From NCBI GenBank assembly GCA_030684555.1, contig JAUXVN010000004.1, positions 1 to 64,000 on the forward strand: a stretch of DNA of 64,000 nucleotides. Reading direction: 5' to 3'. Within the stretch, counting starts at the first letter, position 1, and each line of letters starts with the position of its first letter. The translations under genes and the position numbers were made by a program. Source of the DNA: Ignavibacteria bacterium (lineage in GTDB: Bacteria > Bacteroidota > Ignavibacteria > Ignavibacteriales > Ignavibacteriaceae). The notes under the pieces were generated by a model. That model did not search any database. It saw only the letters and a program-made list of their open reading frames with translations, and was not told the origin of the DNA. Below are positions 32,701 through 40,803 of the stretch, in pieces.

Positions 32701-32961
32701 ACCTGAACCTTTAGGAACTTCGACAGAATGGAATGTTGTTAGATCAACTTTAATTGGATCAGGGGGATAATCACCGACCATTCCATAATTGAAGAATCTT
32801 GTTCTTATGCGGTTAAAATCGTGATGCCCCATTCTTTCGGCATCAATCTTTCCTCTCAGTGAATCGGGTACAGGAAGCGGAAACCCTTGAGGAGTAATTT
32901 CCATGTTGAACATCAAGCAGAAGAGAAGAATTGTTAATTTTACTAATTGATTTTTTTTCAT
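29710..32961 (-). CDS. Giant secreted surface protein coupled to the TonB receptor
   Basis: A 1083-residue protein with a signal peptide (LVKLTILLFCLMFNMEITPQG). It contains a large N-terminal region rich in Trp, Tyr and Asp with acidic Ca-binding-like stretches (VDDDEDGITNEKRDGG), an Fn3 module (FVTLTWDDAAERAYDPVTTT; YYYAITAYDRGSDS), more beta modules, and a FlgD/sorting-type C-terminus (KPYVVPNPYVGAASFEP; GLYIFHVDAKDVSPYIGKFA). The C-terminal pattern suggests T9SS export. Starts two bases after the TonB receptor stop with AGGAG inside it, so the two are coupled, like SusC/SusD-type partners. A glycan-capturing partner role is inferred. Confidence 0.75.
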   Translation of the reverse strand: MKKNQLVKLTILLFCLMFNMEITPQGFPLPVPDSLRGKIDAERMGHHDFNRIRTRFFNYGMVGDYPPDPIKVDLTTFHSVEVPKGSGENYSDGITPFVLSKIIQESGSESYIFETGFRERQGTSPITNKTMRFEPRPGYFQDNVDINKARSVAMSNDPRTWPDRWVDKLYDFDDPGWGGSWNGYFGKAPKLEMQESFVVFDDNYYDAWNYFPDSRDRTRRGLGLRVEQRGFQWNNPQAGNVIFFHYDITNESTTDYNDNILFGLYMDAGVGGSTKGVDPYPESDDDNAYFSREPGLNIVYTWDFYGNGVRGKTGYLGYSYLETPGNSLNFVDDDEDGITNEKRDGGPGVLLTSQDAIKNYVFANYNLSKFETYYGKLENMPAYQRSYWWTGDEDLDWIAEFHDTGVDGVFGTNDTGELDGMPTNGEPNFDKTDIDESDQIGLTGFKYNVINDPSGGGSTDNIIFFDDGRNWPKRLYNIFTTPDSSFEQEITRTNINIGFLFASGPFKLKADKTERFSLALVFGHDLRELKNNTKVVQKIYKANYQFAVPPPMPTLHAFSGDRFVTLTWDDAAERAYDPVTTTNDFEGYRIYRSTDPTFLDPQVITTGTGSGPIGNGKPIAQFDLINDIVGFSQVQVEGVGYFLGSDNGITHAFVDTTVVNGQQYYYAITAYDRGSDSLELYPSENAIAVTQTLRGGTILPKNVVEVTPNPHTVGYQPASVENIVHSEGGGTGTIDIVVKNSNLVPNDHIFKIEFYNPTDSVKAISYTLIDETGGDTLFTTGSDFSGLGVGPVGKGILPIVKTSDSVFVDTTTTGFVSSGATTIAFASRYAPSRPMNFRRNGYPDNLEIIFSDEIQDTSVGGVGAALRSKPVNFKVIAKSPNGDKKLKFRFADFDNSGTINQHGDYIEVLTYTNAAPNTNLSTWNLRMDTTGQYLRGVIIPPTKNDVFKLNLLIPFATGDVFNFKTIGHKSDADKTKSDYNSKPYVVPNPYVGAASFEPQRFAVSGRGERKLEFRGLPQNATIRIYTVTGELVQTLYHSGNITDGVIPWDLRTKDNLEVAPGLYIFHVDAKDVSPYIGKFAIIK

Positions 32962-32963
32962 GA

Positions 32964-35639
32964 TTATTTACTCCTAAAGGAAATGCCAAGTTCAACTTTG
33001 CGCGGTTCGTGAAATCTACCGGGATTAGCAAGCATAGTTCTATCTGCAATCGGATTAACAGAATAATCCGGGCTTCCGGTTTCAGAAAAAATAAATCCGT
33101 TAACAAAATGGCTATTGAGAAGATTTGTAAGACGAACAAACGTGCTCATTTCTAATATACCAAGTGAAAAAGATTTTTCGGCTCGTAAATCAATTAACAC
33201 AAATCCGTTTTTGCTTCCTGAATTTGTTTCGAGATCAGCATTAAAACCGGTTCCGATTGCAGGTGTATAGGGCATTCCGCTTCCAAATCTTAAAATCGCA
33301 CTCATTGAGTAATCACCCGGAACTATCCAGGTTGCTGTAGCATTAATTGTGTGTCTTTGATCCCACCCAAAAGAAATATCACGTGGTCTCGAATCTTTCC
33401 CGCTGGCTGCACGATTTGCAGTTTCGTAAGGATCACTGCTGTTACCACGTGCAAATTGCATTGTATAATCGAGACTTGTATTTAGCGGTCCGAATGCTCT
33501 TTGTGTAAAAGCAATGGTAACACCGTAAACACTTCCGAAATCTACGTTTGTTAGTCTCGGATAATCAGCAGCAGCATAAGTTGAAATAAACTCGCTTCCA
33601 AGTAAATCTCTGATATCTTTATAGAAGAAAGTTAATTCATATCCCAGCATTTGAGAGAGAGCTTGCTTTAAGCCAACTTCATATTGAACTGTTAATTGGG
33701 GTTTAAGATCAGGATTCCCCATAGTACCGTAAGAGATTCCACCATCCTGTAAATCTTTTAGAATTAAATAATTTGAATTACTATATAAATCAGCTAATCC
33801 GGGCATTTGGTAAAAATGACCATATGCAAAATAAATAGATGCTCTATCTGTTAACGGAAAACTAAAACCTAAGCGGGGAGCAACTGCAAATTTTATAGTC
33901 GTTTTCTTAAGTTCAGATGAGGGGGCACCACTAATTGCATTAGCAGGATTTTGAAGATCATCCGGAATAAAAGCATTAGCATCATAATGTTCTAATCTTA
34001 CTCCGGCACGTACAACTAAGTCCCCCATTTCAATTCTATCCTGGAGGTAAAAGGCGAATTGTTTAGGATGATAAGTTTCTACTCTAGGATCTTCAAGTTT
34101 TTCGGGTTGATCTTTAGCCACTAAAACTCTTGTTCCGGCAATATTAGTTGATGAAATAAATCCCGGGCTGCCAAAAGAGATTTCTGATATTTGCCCTTCT
34201 AATCCGAGTTCAATCATGTTATTTCGGTTTAATTGCCAGGTAAAATCTCCTTTAGCTACAAAGGAATTTGTTTTTTGTAAATATCTCCCGAGATCAACAC
34301 CCTGTACTACAGCACCATCTTCATAATTTGCTTCACTTTTAAATTCGCCTGCATCCAAATATCTTGGATCAAAAACACTTTCGTACATATATGATTTATA
34401 GTCAAAATAGTTTTGTCGAACGCTAATCTTATAAAACATTTCGTTAGAGATGGTTTGTGTTAAATCTATTCCATGTGTAAGAGAATTTGTATTATTAGGT
34501 TTTACTCCATCGGGATTTAATCTCAAAGTAAAATTATAATATTTGCTTTCGATTCTATTTAAAATTGCTTGATAACTAAGTTGTACACGGGAGAGTGAAG
34601 TATTCGTAACTTTAAATTGACCGCTCCACTCGCGGGTTGTACTCATTGGAACGATTTCATTATCTCCGGTTGGACTGAAGATCATATTATCTACATCATA
34701 TTTATCTGTAGGAACAAATCTTCTTTGACCATAAAGCCAGCCATTACTAAAATATCTTCTTCCGCTCAAAAGAAAAGTTGTTTGCGGAAGGTAAGTAGGA
34801 CCACTAATTGTGAGTTGTAAATTGTGTGTTGTTATTGGATTAATATCTTTATTATTCGGATATCTTTTATCATCAAACGGAATATAATCTCCTCCATATA
34901 TTTCTCCCGAAAATTCAAATTTATCAGAGCCGCTTCGCAGAACAGCATTCACAACGCCTGACATAGCCTGTCCATATTTTGCATCGAATGTTCCGGAAAT
35001 CACTTGAACTTCTTGTAGTACAGATTTATCCAGAAGTAATGTTGATGAATTATTAAAAGGATTATTTACAGTTACACCATCAACCTGGTACTGAACTTCG
35101 CCGATTCTTCCACCTCTAAAATGCCCGTCAACTACACCGGCTTGAAGATTAACTATTTGATTCAAATCTTGCACGGGAAGCAGATTTATTTCTTCTTTAC
35201 TGATAGATGCAACTGAACTTGTTTGATTAAACTCAACCAGTGGTCTTTCGGCTGTTATTGTAACTTCTTCACCTTCAATTACCATTATCTGAAGTTTAAC
35301 ATCAATCTTAGTCGTCTGATCTGAGTTGATTTTAATACTTTCAATAACTTTTGCTTGATAGCCGATGTATCCAAATCTAACATTGTAGGAACCTGCTCTC
35401 AGATTTAGAATTGAATAATAACCCTCTAAATCAGTCGCTGCACCTTGAGTTGTTCCAATAATTACAACATTAGCTCCAACAAGTGGTTCCCCGCTTTCAT
35501 CAGTTATTCTTCCTGAAAGTTTTCCGGTTGTTTGGGATAAAAGTTCTATCGGAATTAAGAGTAGTGTTAATATTATAAACCATTTCAACCGATAGTCTGC
35601 GGACTTAATAATAAATTTAGATTCTGGTAGCGAAGGCAT
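32964..35639 (-). CDS. TonB-dependent receptor
   Basis: An 891-residue outer-membrane transporter. Signal-like segment WFIILTLLLIPIELLSQ, a carboxypeptidase-regulatory-like domain (GKLSGRITDESGEPLVGANV, about 38-120), a plug domain (about 130-235; EINLLPVQDLNQIVNLQAGV, RGGRIGEVQYQVDGVTVNNP) and a 22-strand-type barrel ending in an aromatic-rich C-terminus (LGISFRSK). It most likely imports oligosaccharides generated outside by the exported GH144. It is followed by a coupled giant surface protein and preceded by a hairpin (35680-35708). Confidence 0.9.
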   Translation of the reverse strand: MPSLPESKFIIKSADYRLKWFIILTLLLIPIELLSQTTGKLSGRITDESGEPLVGANVVIIGTTQGAATDLEGYYSILNLRAGSYNVRFGYIGYQAKVIESIKINSDQTTKIDVKLQIMVIEGEEVTITAERPLVEFNQTSSVASISKEEINLLPVQDLNQIVNLQAGVVDGHFRGGRIGEVQYQVDGVTVNNPFNNSSTLLLDKSVLQEVQVISGTFDAKYGQAMSGVVNAVLRSGSDKFEFSGEIYGGDYIPFDDKRYPNNKDINPITTHNLQLTISGPTYLPQTTFLLSGRRYFSNGWLYGQRRFVPTDKYDVDNMIFSPTGDNEIVPMSTTREWSGQFKVTNTSLSRVQLSYQAILNRIESKYYNFTLRLNPDGVKPNNTNSLTHGIDLTQTISNEMFYKISVRQNYFDYKSYMYESVFDPRYLDAGEFKSEANYEDGAVVQGVDLGRYLQKTNSFVAKGDFTWQLNRNNMIELGLEGQISEISFGSPGFISSTNIAGTRVLVAKDQPEKLEDPRVETYHPKQFAFYLQDRIEMGDLVVRAGVRLEHYDANAFIPDDLQNPANAISGAPSSELKKTTIKFAVAPRLGFSFPLTDRASIYFAYGHFYQMPGLADLYSNSNYLILKDLQDGGISYGTMGNPDLKPQLTVQYEVGLKQALSQMLGYELTFFYKDIRDLLGSEFISTYAAADYPRLTNVDFGSVYGVTIAFTQRAFGPLNTSLDYTMQFARGNSSDPYETANRAASGKDSRPRDISFGWDQRHTINATATWIVPGDYSMSAILRFGSGMPYTPAIGTGFNADLETNSGSKNGFVLIDLRAEKSFSLGILEMSTFVRLTNLLNSHFVNGFIFSETGSPDYSVNPIADRTMLANPGRFHEPRKVELGISFRSK

Positions 35640-35679
35640 TTTTTCACCTTAATATTGATAATCCTAATCAGAATTAAAA

Positions 35680-35708
35680 GAGTTCGGAGATTAGTAATCT
35701 CCGAACTC
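35680..35708 (-). terminator. Intercistronic hairpin, possible partial terminator
   Basis: A perfect 13-bp stem GAGTTCGGAGATT / AATCTCCGAACTC with 3-base loop; on the coding strand TTTT follows directly. It lies between the CBM9-like gene and the TonB receptor gene, so it may lower receptor expression relative to the first gene. Confidence 0.65.
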
Positions 35709-35716
35709 GAAAGGAA

Positions 35717-37627
35717 CTATTTCATTAAAATCATTTTTCCGGCAGCTGATTCAACATACTTTCCGGTTTGATTATTTTTGGCACTTACTTTATATAAATA
35801 AACACCTGATGCTAACTCTGACCCGTTAAAATTAAACTCATAATTTCCTGATGATGTAACAACCTGATTCATGCTTGCGACTGATTCACCGAGGAGATTA
35901 AATACATTTAGTGTAATTTCACCGGCAAAAGGAGTTGCATATCTAACTACGGTTGTCGGGTTAAAAGGATTAGGAAAATTTCCTTTAATCTGAAGTGAAG
36001 ATGGAACAATTGATAGATCATTGTCATCTGCACTTAAAATCAGATTATTAGGATCCATATAAATCCAGGCTGCAGCAGGACCTCCGCCATGTTCTCTAAA
36101 CCACCAGGTACGGGTTCCGTAATTCAATAATGGATCTTCAAATACATCACCGTCATACAAGCATATTCCTCCAAACAAGGTTTTGTCGCCGAGTCCGTTT
36201 TCATAACCGAGCATTCCGGTTAATTCAATTTTCATTTCAACGGTATAACCTTCATCAATATCTGAATTATCATTAACCGTTGTTGCCCCTTTTAATTTCA
36301 CTGCAAATGAACTTGAAGTTGAATCTAAAAGTTGTTGTAAGTAATCGAAAGCTTTTGGTAAACTGTCGGGTCCAAAACTCATTCTTAATAATCTGAAATC
36401 AAATACATTATCATCGTTGAATGAGTTTCTATCGGCAAGAATAATACTAATACCATCTGCAAGATCATACACTCCATCACCCTGTACAATCTGATCATTT
36501 ACATCAGCAGCTAAATAGAGATAATTATCTTTAAAGAACATTTTAACTGTAGCATAAGAGGGATCAAGAATATCGGGGCGTAACCCTGGACTAAGCTCCG
36601 GTTGATATTGCCCGCTTTGATAAGGACCCACACCTGCATATGATGCTCTTATTACAGAATCACCCCAGGCAATATTAAATGAATTCACTTTACTCCAAAC
36701 ATCGTCATTTAACTCACCATCAATAATGGGGGCTGCAATTTGAAGTCCGTTTTGAAGAACCAAATCCGGTGTTACTTCAGGAAGGGTTAAGGTATTAACT
36801 GTCACACTTGGTGATGCATGAACCCGGAGAACATTATTTCCATTTGCATTACCCCAGGGATTTTGCACATGAGTTCTTGCAGTACTTACAGTTGAAGGAT
36901 TCCCTTCGTAAACATAATCGCAATCCCATATTGAAAAATTAAGTTGAACAATATCGCCGCCAGATTGAGTTAAATTATAACCCAAAGAATCAACCGAAAT
37001 TCTCATTTCTGCAATCCAGCCTTCATCTCTTCCTGCATCATTCGTTTGTCCGCCGATTACTCTGAATCCGGCATCCCAAACTGCGCGTTGTGCATCCGTT
37101 CTTGTAGTATCATCAAAATTTCCGTATTTGCCTATAAATCTTGGTAGACCGCCGGGAGTTGCATATTGAGGAACATTCAAATACCAAAATGTATAGAAAA
37201 ACTCTATAGGATTTAAAGGACGTGTTGGATTAGCTTTATCTTTAATTGACATAAGAACAGCATCCCAGCGCGCCCAATCAGGCGTTCCGCCAACCGATGA
37301 ATCCTTAACATTAAATGCGATATAAAGCTGATTACCCGAAACTAAAAATTTCACAACAGCATCTGTTGGGTCAGTAATGGCATCCGCTTGAAATTCTGAT
37401 CTCCAGCCACTTGTAGGCAAACCGGCACTTTGTCCATATTTAACAACTAAAGATTCAGCTTTCGCCCAAACCGGTTCATCTAAAAAACCGTCAAGTGTAA
37501 TAACTGCTCCATCAGTTGAACGAGCCCAAATAGCATCCTGACGTTTTAATTGTTGAGCATAATTTAATTCTAATCCGGAGATGATTAATATTAATGCCCA
37601 AAAGGTCCACTGTGTTGATTTCTGCAT
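35717..37627 (-). CDS. T9SS-exported protein with two CBM9-like domains
   Basis: A 636-residue protein. ATG 37627 is chosen: GGAGGAA lies just upstream, inside a longer frame that would begin at 37639 with MEEI. Signal peptide FWALILIISGLELNYA. Two CBM9/DOMON-like sugar-binding domains: VITLDGFLDEPVWAKAESLV (about 40-260) and PIIDGELNDDVWSKVNSFNI (about 290-530), both with the VKF(L/F) ... LYIA pattern. The sorting domain begins LQIKGNFPNPFNPTTVVRYA. Located first in the transcript after a LacI-type operator, it is probably a surface glycan-binding protein for the same sugar handled by the TonB receptor. Confidence 0.82.
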   Translation of the reverse strand: MQKSTQWTFWALILIISGLELNYAQQLKRQDAIWARSTDGAVITLDGFLDEPVWAKAESLVVKYGQSAGLPTSGWRSEFQADAITDPTDAVVKFLVSGNQLYIAFNVKDSSVGGTPDWARWDAVLMSIKDKANPTRPLNPIEFFYTFWYLNVPQYATPGGLPRFIGKYGNFDDTTRTDAQRAVWDAGFRVIGGQTNDAGRDEGWIAEMRISVDSLGYNLTQSGGDIVQLNFSIWDCDYVYEGNPSTVSTARTHVQNPWGNANGNNVLRVHASPSVTVNTLTLPEVTPDLVLQNGLQIAAPIIDGELNDDVWSKVNSFNIAWGDSVIRASYAGVGPYQSGQYQPELSPGLRPDILDPSYATVKMFFKDNYLYLAADVNDQIVQGDGVYDLADGISIILADRNSFNDDNVFDFRLLRMSFGPDSLPKAFDYLQQLLDSTSSSFAVKLKGATTVNDNSDIDEGYTVEMKIELTGMLGYENGLGDKTLFGGICLYDGDVFEDPLLNYGTRTWWFREHGGGPAAAWIYMDPNNLILSADDNDLSIVPSSLQIKGNFPNPFNPTTVVRYATPFAGEITLNVFNLLGESVASMNQVVTSSGNYEFNFNGSELASGVYLYKVSAKNNQTGKYVESAAGKMILMK

Positions 37628-37708
37628 GATTTCCTCCATTGATTTTATCTGATTATTGTTTGTTATATCCTATCAAAGTAACAAGGTAGTAAAATTATTA
37701 TTGTTTAG

Positions 37709-37722
37709 TGTAAACGTTTACA
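37709..37722 (-). promoter_or_regulatory. LacI-type operator 1
   Basis: Perfect 14-bp palindrome TGTAAACGTTTACA, 82 bp upstream of the ATG at 37627. It is identical to operator 3 (53069-53082) and one base from operator 2 (48205-48218). A central CG with TGTAAAC half-sites is typical of LacI-family sites. The stretch 37628-37805 holds no gene. Confidence 0.88.
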
Positions 37723-37805
37723 TTTTATAAAAATGGTGTATGAAACATCTGAAAATTCTTTTATAGAGTCAAATTAATTCGAAAATATTTTGTCGATTTT
37801 TAATA

Positions 37806-38615
37806 CTACTCCTTTACTCCACCACTCATAATTCCGGAGATGTAATATTTTTGCAAAAAGAGGAAAACGATTAGAACAGGAATAATCGTAATAACCGAAC
37901 CAGCCATCATAAGTTCAGGATCTTTTGAGTGTTCAAGCATTAAGTTTGCAAGTGCTACCGGAAGTGTATATAAGGAATTATCTGTCAAAACTATTAGAGG
38001 CCACATAAAATCGTTCCAGGTTCCCATAAATGTAAAAAGTGCTAACGTGATTAATATAGGCATACACAACGGTAAAATAATTCGATAGTAAATTTGGAAA
38101 TCATTTGCTCCGTCAATTTTTGCCGATTCAATTAAACTATCCGGTATCGAAATAGCATATTGCCGAATTAAAAATATTCCGAAGATATTTGCCATTCCGG
38201 GAATTATGATTGCATAATATGAGTTTATCAATCCCATTGATTTCAACATAAGAAAAAGAGGAAGCATTGTTACCTGAGCCGGAATTATCATCGAACTAAG
38301 AAGCAGATTAAATATTTTATCTTTCATTTTAAAACGGAACTTTGCAAATGCATAACCTGCCATCGAATTAAACAGCAGGGAAATCACCGTAACAGTTATT
38401 GATAAAAATAGGCTGTTCAGAAAATTGCTTGAAACATTTAAACGCGTAAACAAATTTCTATATTGCATTAATGTAAATGCATCCGGGAAAAATATTGGTG
38501 GATATACATTCGCATGACCATCGGCCATAAACGAAGCTGAAAGCATCCAAATAAACGGGCTGAGTGTAATTATACTTGTTACGATTAAAAAAATATGGAG
38601 AATTGTTTTTTTCAT
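37806..38615 (-). CDS. Sugar ABC transporter permease (MalG-like)
   Basis: A 269-residue inner-membrane protein with six hydrophobic segments and the conserved cytoplasmic loop SAKIDGANDFQIYYRIILPL (EAA-like motif contacting the ATPase). It pairs with the permease upstream and the binding protein to form a carbohydrate uptake ABC transporter (CUT1). It is the last gene of the leftward operon. No ATPase gene follows, so a shared ATPase (MsmK-like) encoded elsewhere must energise it. Confidence 0.88.
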   Translation of the reverse strand: MKKTILHIFLIVTSIITLSPFIWMLSASFMADGHANVYPPIFFPDAFTLMQYRNLFTRLNVSSNFLNSLFLSITVTVISLLFNSMAGYAFAKFRFKMKDKIFNLLLSSMIIPAQVTMLPLFLMLKSMGLINSYYAIIIPGMANIFGIFLIRQYAISIPDSLIESAKIDGANDFQIYYRIILPLCMPILITLALFTFMGTWNDFMWPLIVLTDNSLYTLPVALANLMLEHSKDPELMMAGSVITIIPVLIVFLFLQKYYISGIMSGGVKE

Positions 38616-38618
38616 AAT

Positions 38619-39509
38619 TTATTCATCTTTACGCAATTTGAATTGAATAATTGTCCCGATGAATATTATGAAAAAGAGAGCAAATGCAATCGAAGCTGAA
38701 TAACCTATGTTCCACCATCTGAAACCCTCCTGATACATATATTGAACAATGCTTAAGGTGGAGTTCATAGGACCTCCCTGCGTCATTATATAAGGCTCTG
38801 CAAATAATTGAAAAAAACCAATCATTGTTATCAAACTTACAAATAATGTTGTTGGTGCAAGCATCGGAAGGGTAATTGATTTAAATTGCTGCCAGCTGTT
38901 TGCCCCTTCCATTATGGCAGCTTCATACAAGTGTGACGGGATATTCTGAAGCCCGGCTAAAAAAATAATCATATTATAACCAAAATTTTTCCATACCGCC
39001 ATTATAACAATTGCGGGCATAGCCCAATTTGGATCCCCAAGCCAGTCAATGGGATTAATGCCTATGAAGCTCAAAGCGAAATTTAATATTCCAAATTTTG
39101 GATGATATATGAAACGCCATACAATCGCTACAGCAACTAATGTTGTTACAACAGGAATAAAATATGAAAGTCTGAATAATCCCTTAAACTTTACAAGTTT
39201 TGAATTAAGAAGTATCGCAGCAAAAAGGGAAACAGCTACAGATAATGGTCCGGCGAGAACAACAAAATAAAAAGTATTTTTTAATGATGTCCAGAATAAT
39301 ACATCTTGAAACAGTCTTGAGTAATTCCTAACTCCTATAAAAGAGATATTTGCATAATCGCCAATTGAGTAAATATCAAAATCAGTGAAACTTATTATAA
39401 AAGCGGCTACAACCGGAATAAAAAAAAAGATAAAAATAGAAAGTAAAGCAGGTGAAAGAAAGATCACTGCTGATCGAATGTTTTCCTTATTTAAATCAAG
39501 TTTTTTCAT
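38619..39509 (-). CDS. Sugar ABC transporter permease (MalF-like)
   Basis: A 296-residue inner-membrane protein with six to seven hydrophobic helices and the loop EAAIMEGANSWQQFKSITLPML, the EAA motif. It forms the heterodimer with the downstream permease (3-bp gap). CUT1-type architecture suggests oligosaccharide import. Confidence 0.88.
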   Translation of the reverse strand: MKKLDLNKENIRSAVIFLSPALLSIFIFFFIPVVAAFIISFTDFDIYSIGDYANISFIGVRNYSRLFQDVLFWTSLKNTFYFVVLAGPLSVAVSLFAAILLNSKLVKFKGLFRLSYFIPVVTTLVAVAIVWRFIYHPKFGILNFALSFIGINPIDWLGDPNWAMPAIVIMAVWKNFGYNMIIFLAGLQNIPSHLYEAAIMEGANSWQQFKSITLPMLAPTTLFVSLITMIGFFQLFAEPYIMTQGGPMNSTLSIVQYMYQEGFRWWNIGYSASIAFALFFIIFIGTIIQFKLRKDE

Positions 39510-39516
39510 CAGTTGA

Positions 39517-40797
39517 CTATTGATTTTTTCCCTTGGCTAAGAGCCATCTTCTTTTTTCAAGGATATTATTTACTTCAGCATCCAATTTTTTCATTGCATC
39601 TTCAACGGATAGAACTTTTCTCGAAGTTAATTCAGCATATTGTTGAATTTTCCAAAAGGCAATTTGTTCCCATTCAGGTACTTTGGGAGTGGGAACAACA
39701 CGCTGGAATTGTTGATAAAATGCCGACATATATTTGTTCTCTTTGAACAATGGTTCTTCCCATAACGATTTTACGGCGGGAAGATCAGAGGATAAATTAT
39801 AAAACTCAAGCTGGGTTTCTTTTTGAGAAAGGTATTCAATAAATCTCCAGCTTTTTTCTTTATTTTTAGAATTTTTAGAAACAACCAAACTCGCTCCCCC
39901 CGCCAATGATAAGCCGGGATAAGTGTCATCAGGTGATGGAAGTGGTGCTGTATTCCACGAATCAGCGTAAACTCCCGTCATCCATTTTTGAAATTCCTTA
40001 ATATTCCACGGGCCCGAGATATACATCGTTATATATTCATCGCGAAACGCCTGATAGATATTGGTGACTTGAGAAATACCAAGTGGTGTTAAATTGTGTT
40101 CATAAAAACTCATTGCATATTTGAATGCATCAACAAATTCCTTTTGTGAAAAATTTCCGTAAGAATCGTTATCTTTTAGGATGGTTGCTTTGTTCTGCAG
40201 CCCGAAAATTACAAATGGAGCAAATTCATTGGTGGGTAAGTATATCGGATATTTTTCTTGTTTCCCAAAGTTCTCTTTTATTTTTTTCGAAACATCAAAA
40301 AGTTCTTCCCATGTTTTTGGGGGAGTTTCATAGCCGACTTTTTTTAGAATATCGCTGCGATAATAAAGAAGTCTCGTATCAATATACCAGGGGACTCCAT
40401 AAACATAACCGTTTAGCACATTGGTTTCCCAAATGCCGTCGAAATAATTTTCCTTTATTACAATTTTTGATGTTTCGATAAGTCCATCAAGTTTATCGAT
40501 TGCCCCGATGGCAGAAAATTGCGGTATCCATGTATTTCCTAATTGGAAAGCATCCGGAAGGTTATTGCTTGCGAATGCAGTAATAAGTTTCTCCTGAGCC
40601 GCTGTCCATGGAACCATTTGTACCTTAACTTTTATTCCCGGATTTAGTTTTTCAAATGCCGGAACAAGCTTTTGTACATATTCACCTTCAGCTCCCATTG
40701 CCCAGAAATCAATAACCGTAACCGAACTCTTATTATCTGCACAACCATTGATCATGATTAATAGGAGTAAAAAAATATATGTTAGTTTATTTAACAT
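39517..40797 (-). CDS. Sugar-binding lipoprotein of the ABC transporter
   Basis: A 426-residue extracellular solute-binding protein (family 1). ATG 40797 is preferred over TTG 40800. LLIMINGCADNKSS gives a lipobox ending in Cys, so it is a periplasmic-side lipoprotein. VTVIDFWAMGAEGEYVQKLV and PAFEKLNPGIKVKVQMVPW are the family start; LAGGASLVVSKNSKNKEKSW RFIEYLS is conserved. Presumed ligand is a gluco-oligosaccharide. Position between GH144 and the permeases fits a CUT1 uptake system. Confidence 0.88.
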   Translation of the reverse strand: MLNKLTYIFLLLLIMINGCADNKSSVTVIDFWAMGAEGEYVQKLVPAFEKLNPGIKVKVQMVPWTAAQEKLITAFASNNLPDAFQLGNTWIPQFSAIGAIDKLDGLIETSKIVIKENYFDGIWETNVLNGYVYGVPWYIDTRLLYYRSDILKKVGYETPPKTWEELFDVSKKIKENFGKQEKYPIYLPTNEFAPFVIFGLQNKATILKDNDSYGNFSQKEFVDAFKYAMSFYEHNLTPLGISQVTNIYQAFRDEYITMYISGPWNIKEFQKWMTGVYADSWNTAPLPSPDDTYPGLSLAGGASLVVSKNSKNKEKSWRFIEYLSQKETQLEFYNLSSDLPAVKSLWEEPLFKENKYMSAFYQQFQRVVPTPKVPEWEQIAFWKIQQYAELTSRKVLSVEDAMKKLDAEVNNILEKRRWLLAKGKNQ

Positions 40798-40803
40798 CAA
40801 TTA

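Noticed and set aside
37709-37722. Catabolite-repression (CcpA/cre) site for TGTAAACGTTTACA
   Set aside because: The sites occur only in the promoters of the lacI-linked locus and the organism is not a Firmicute, so the local LacI protein is the simpler owner.
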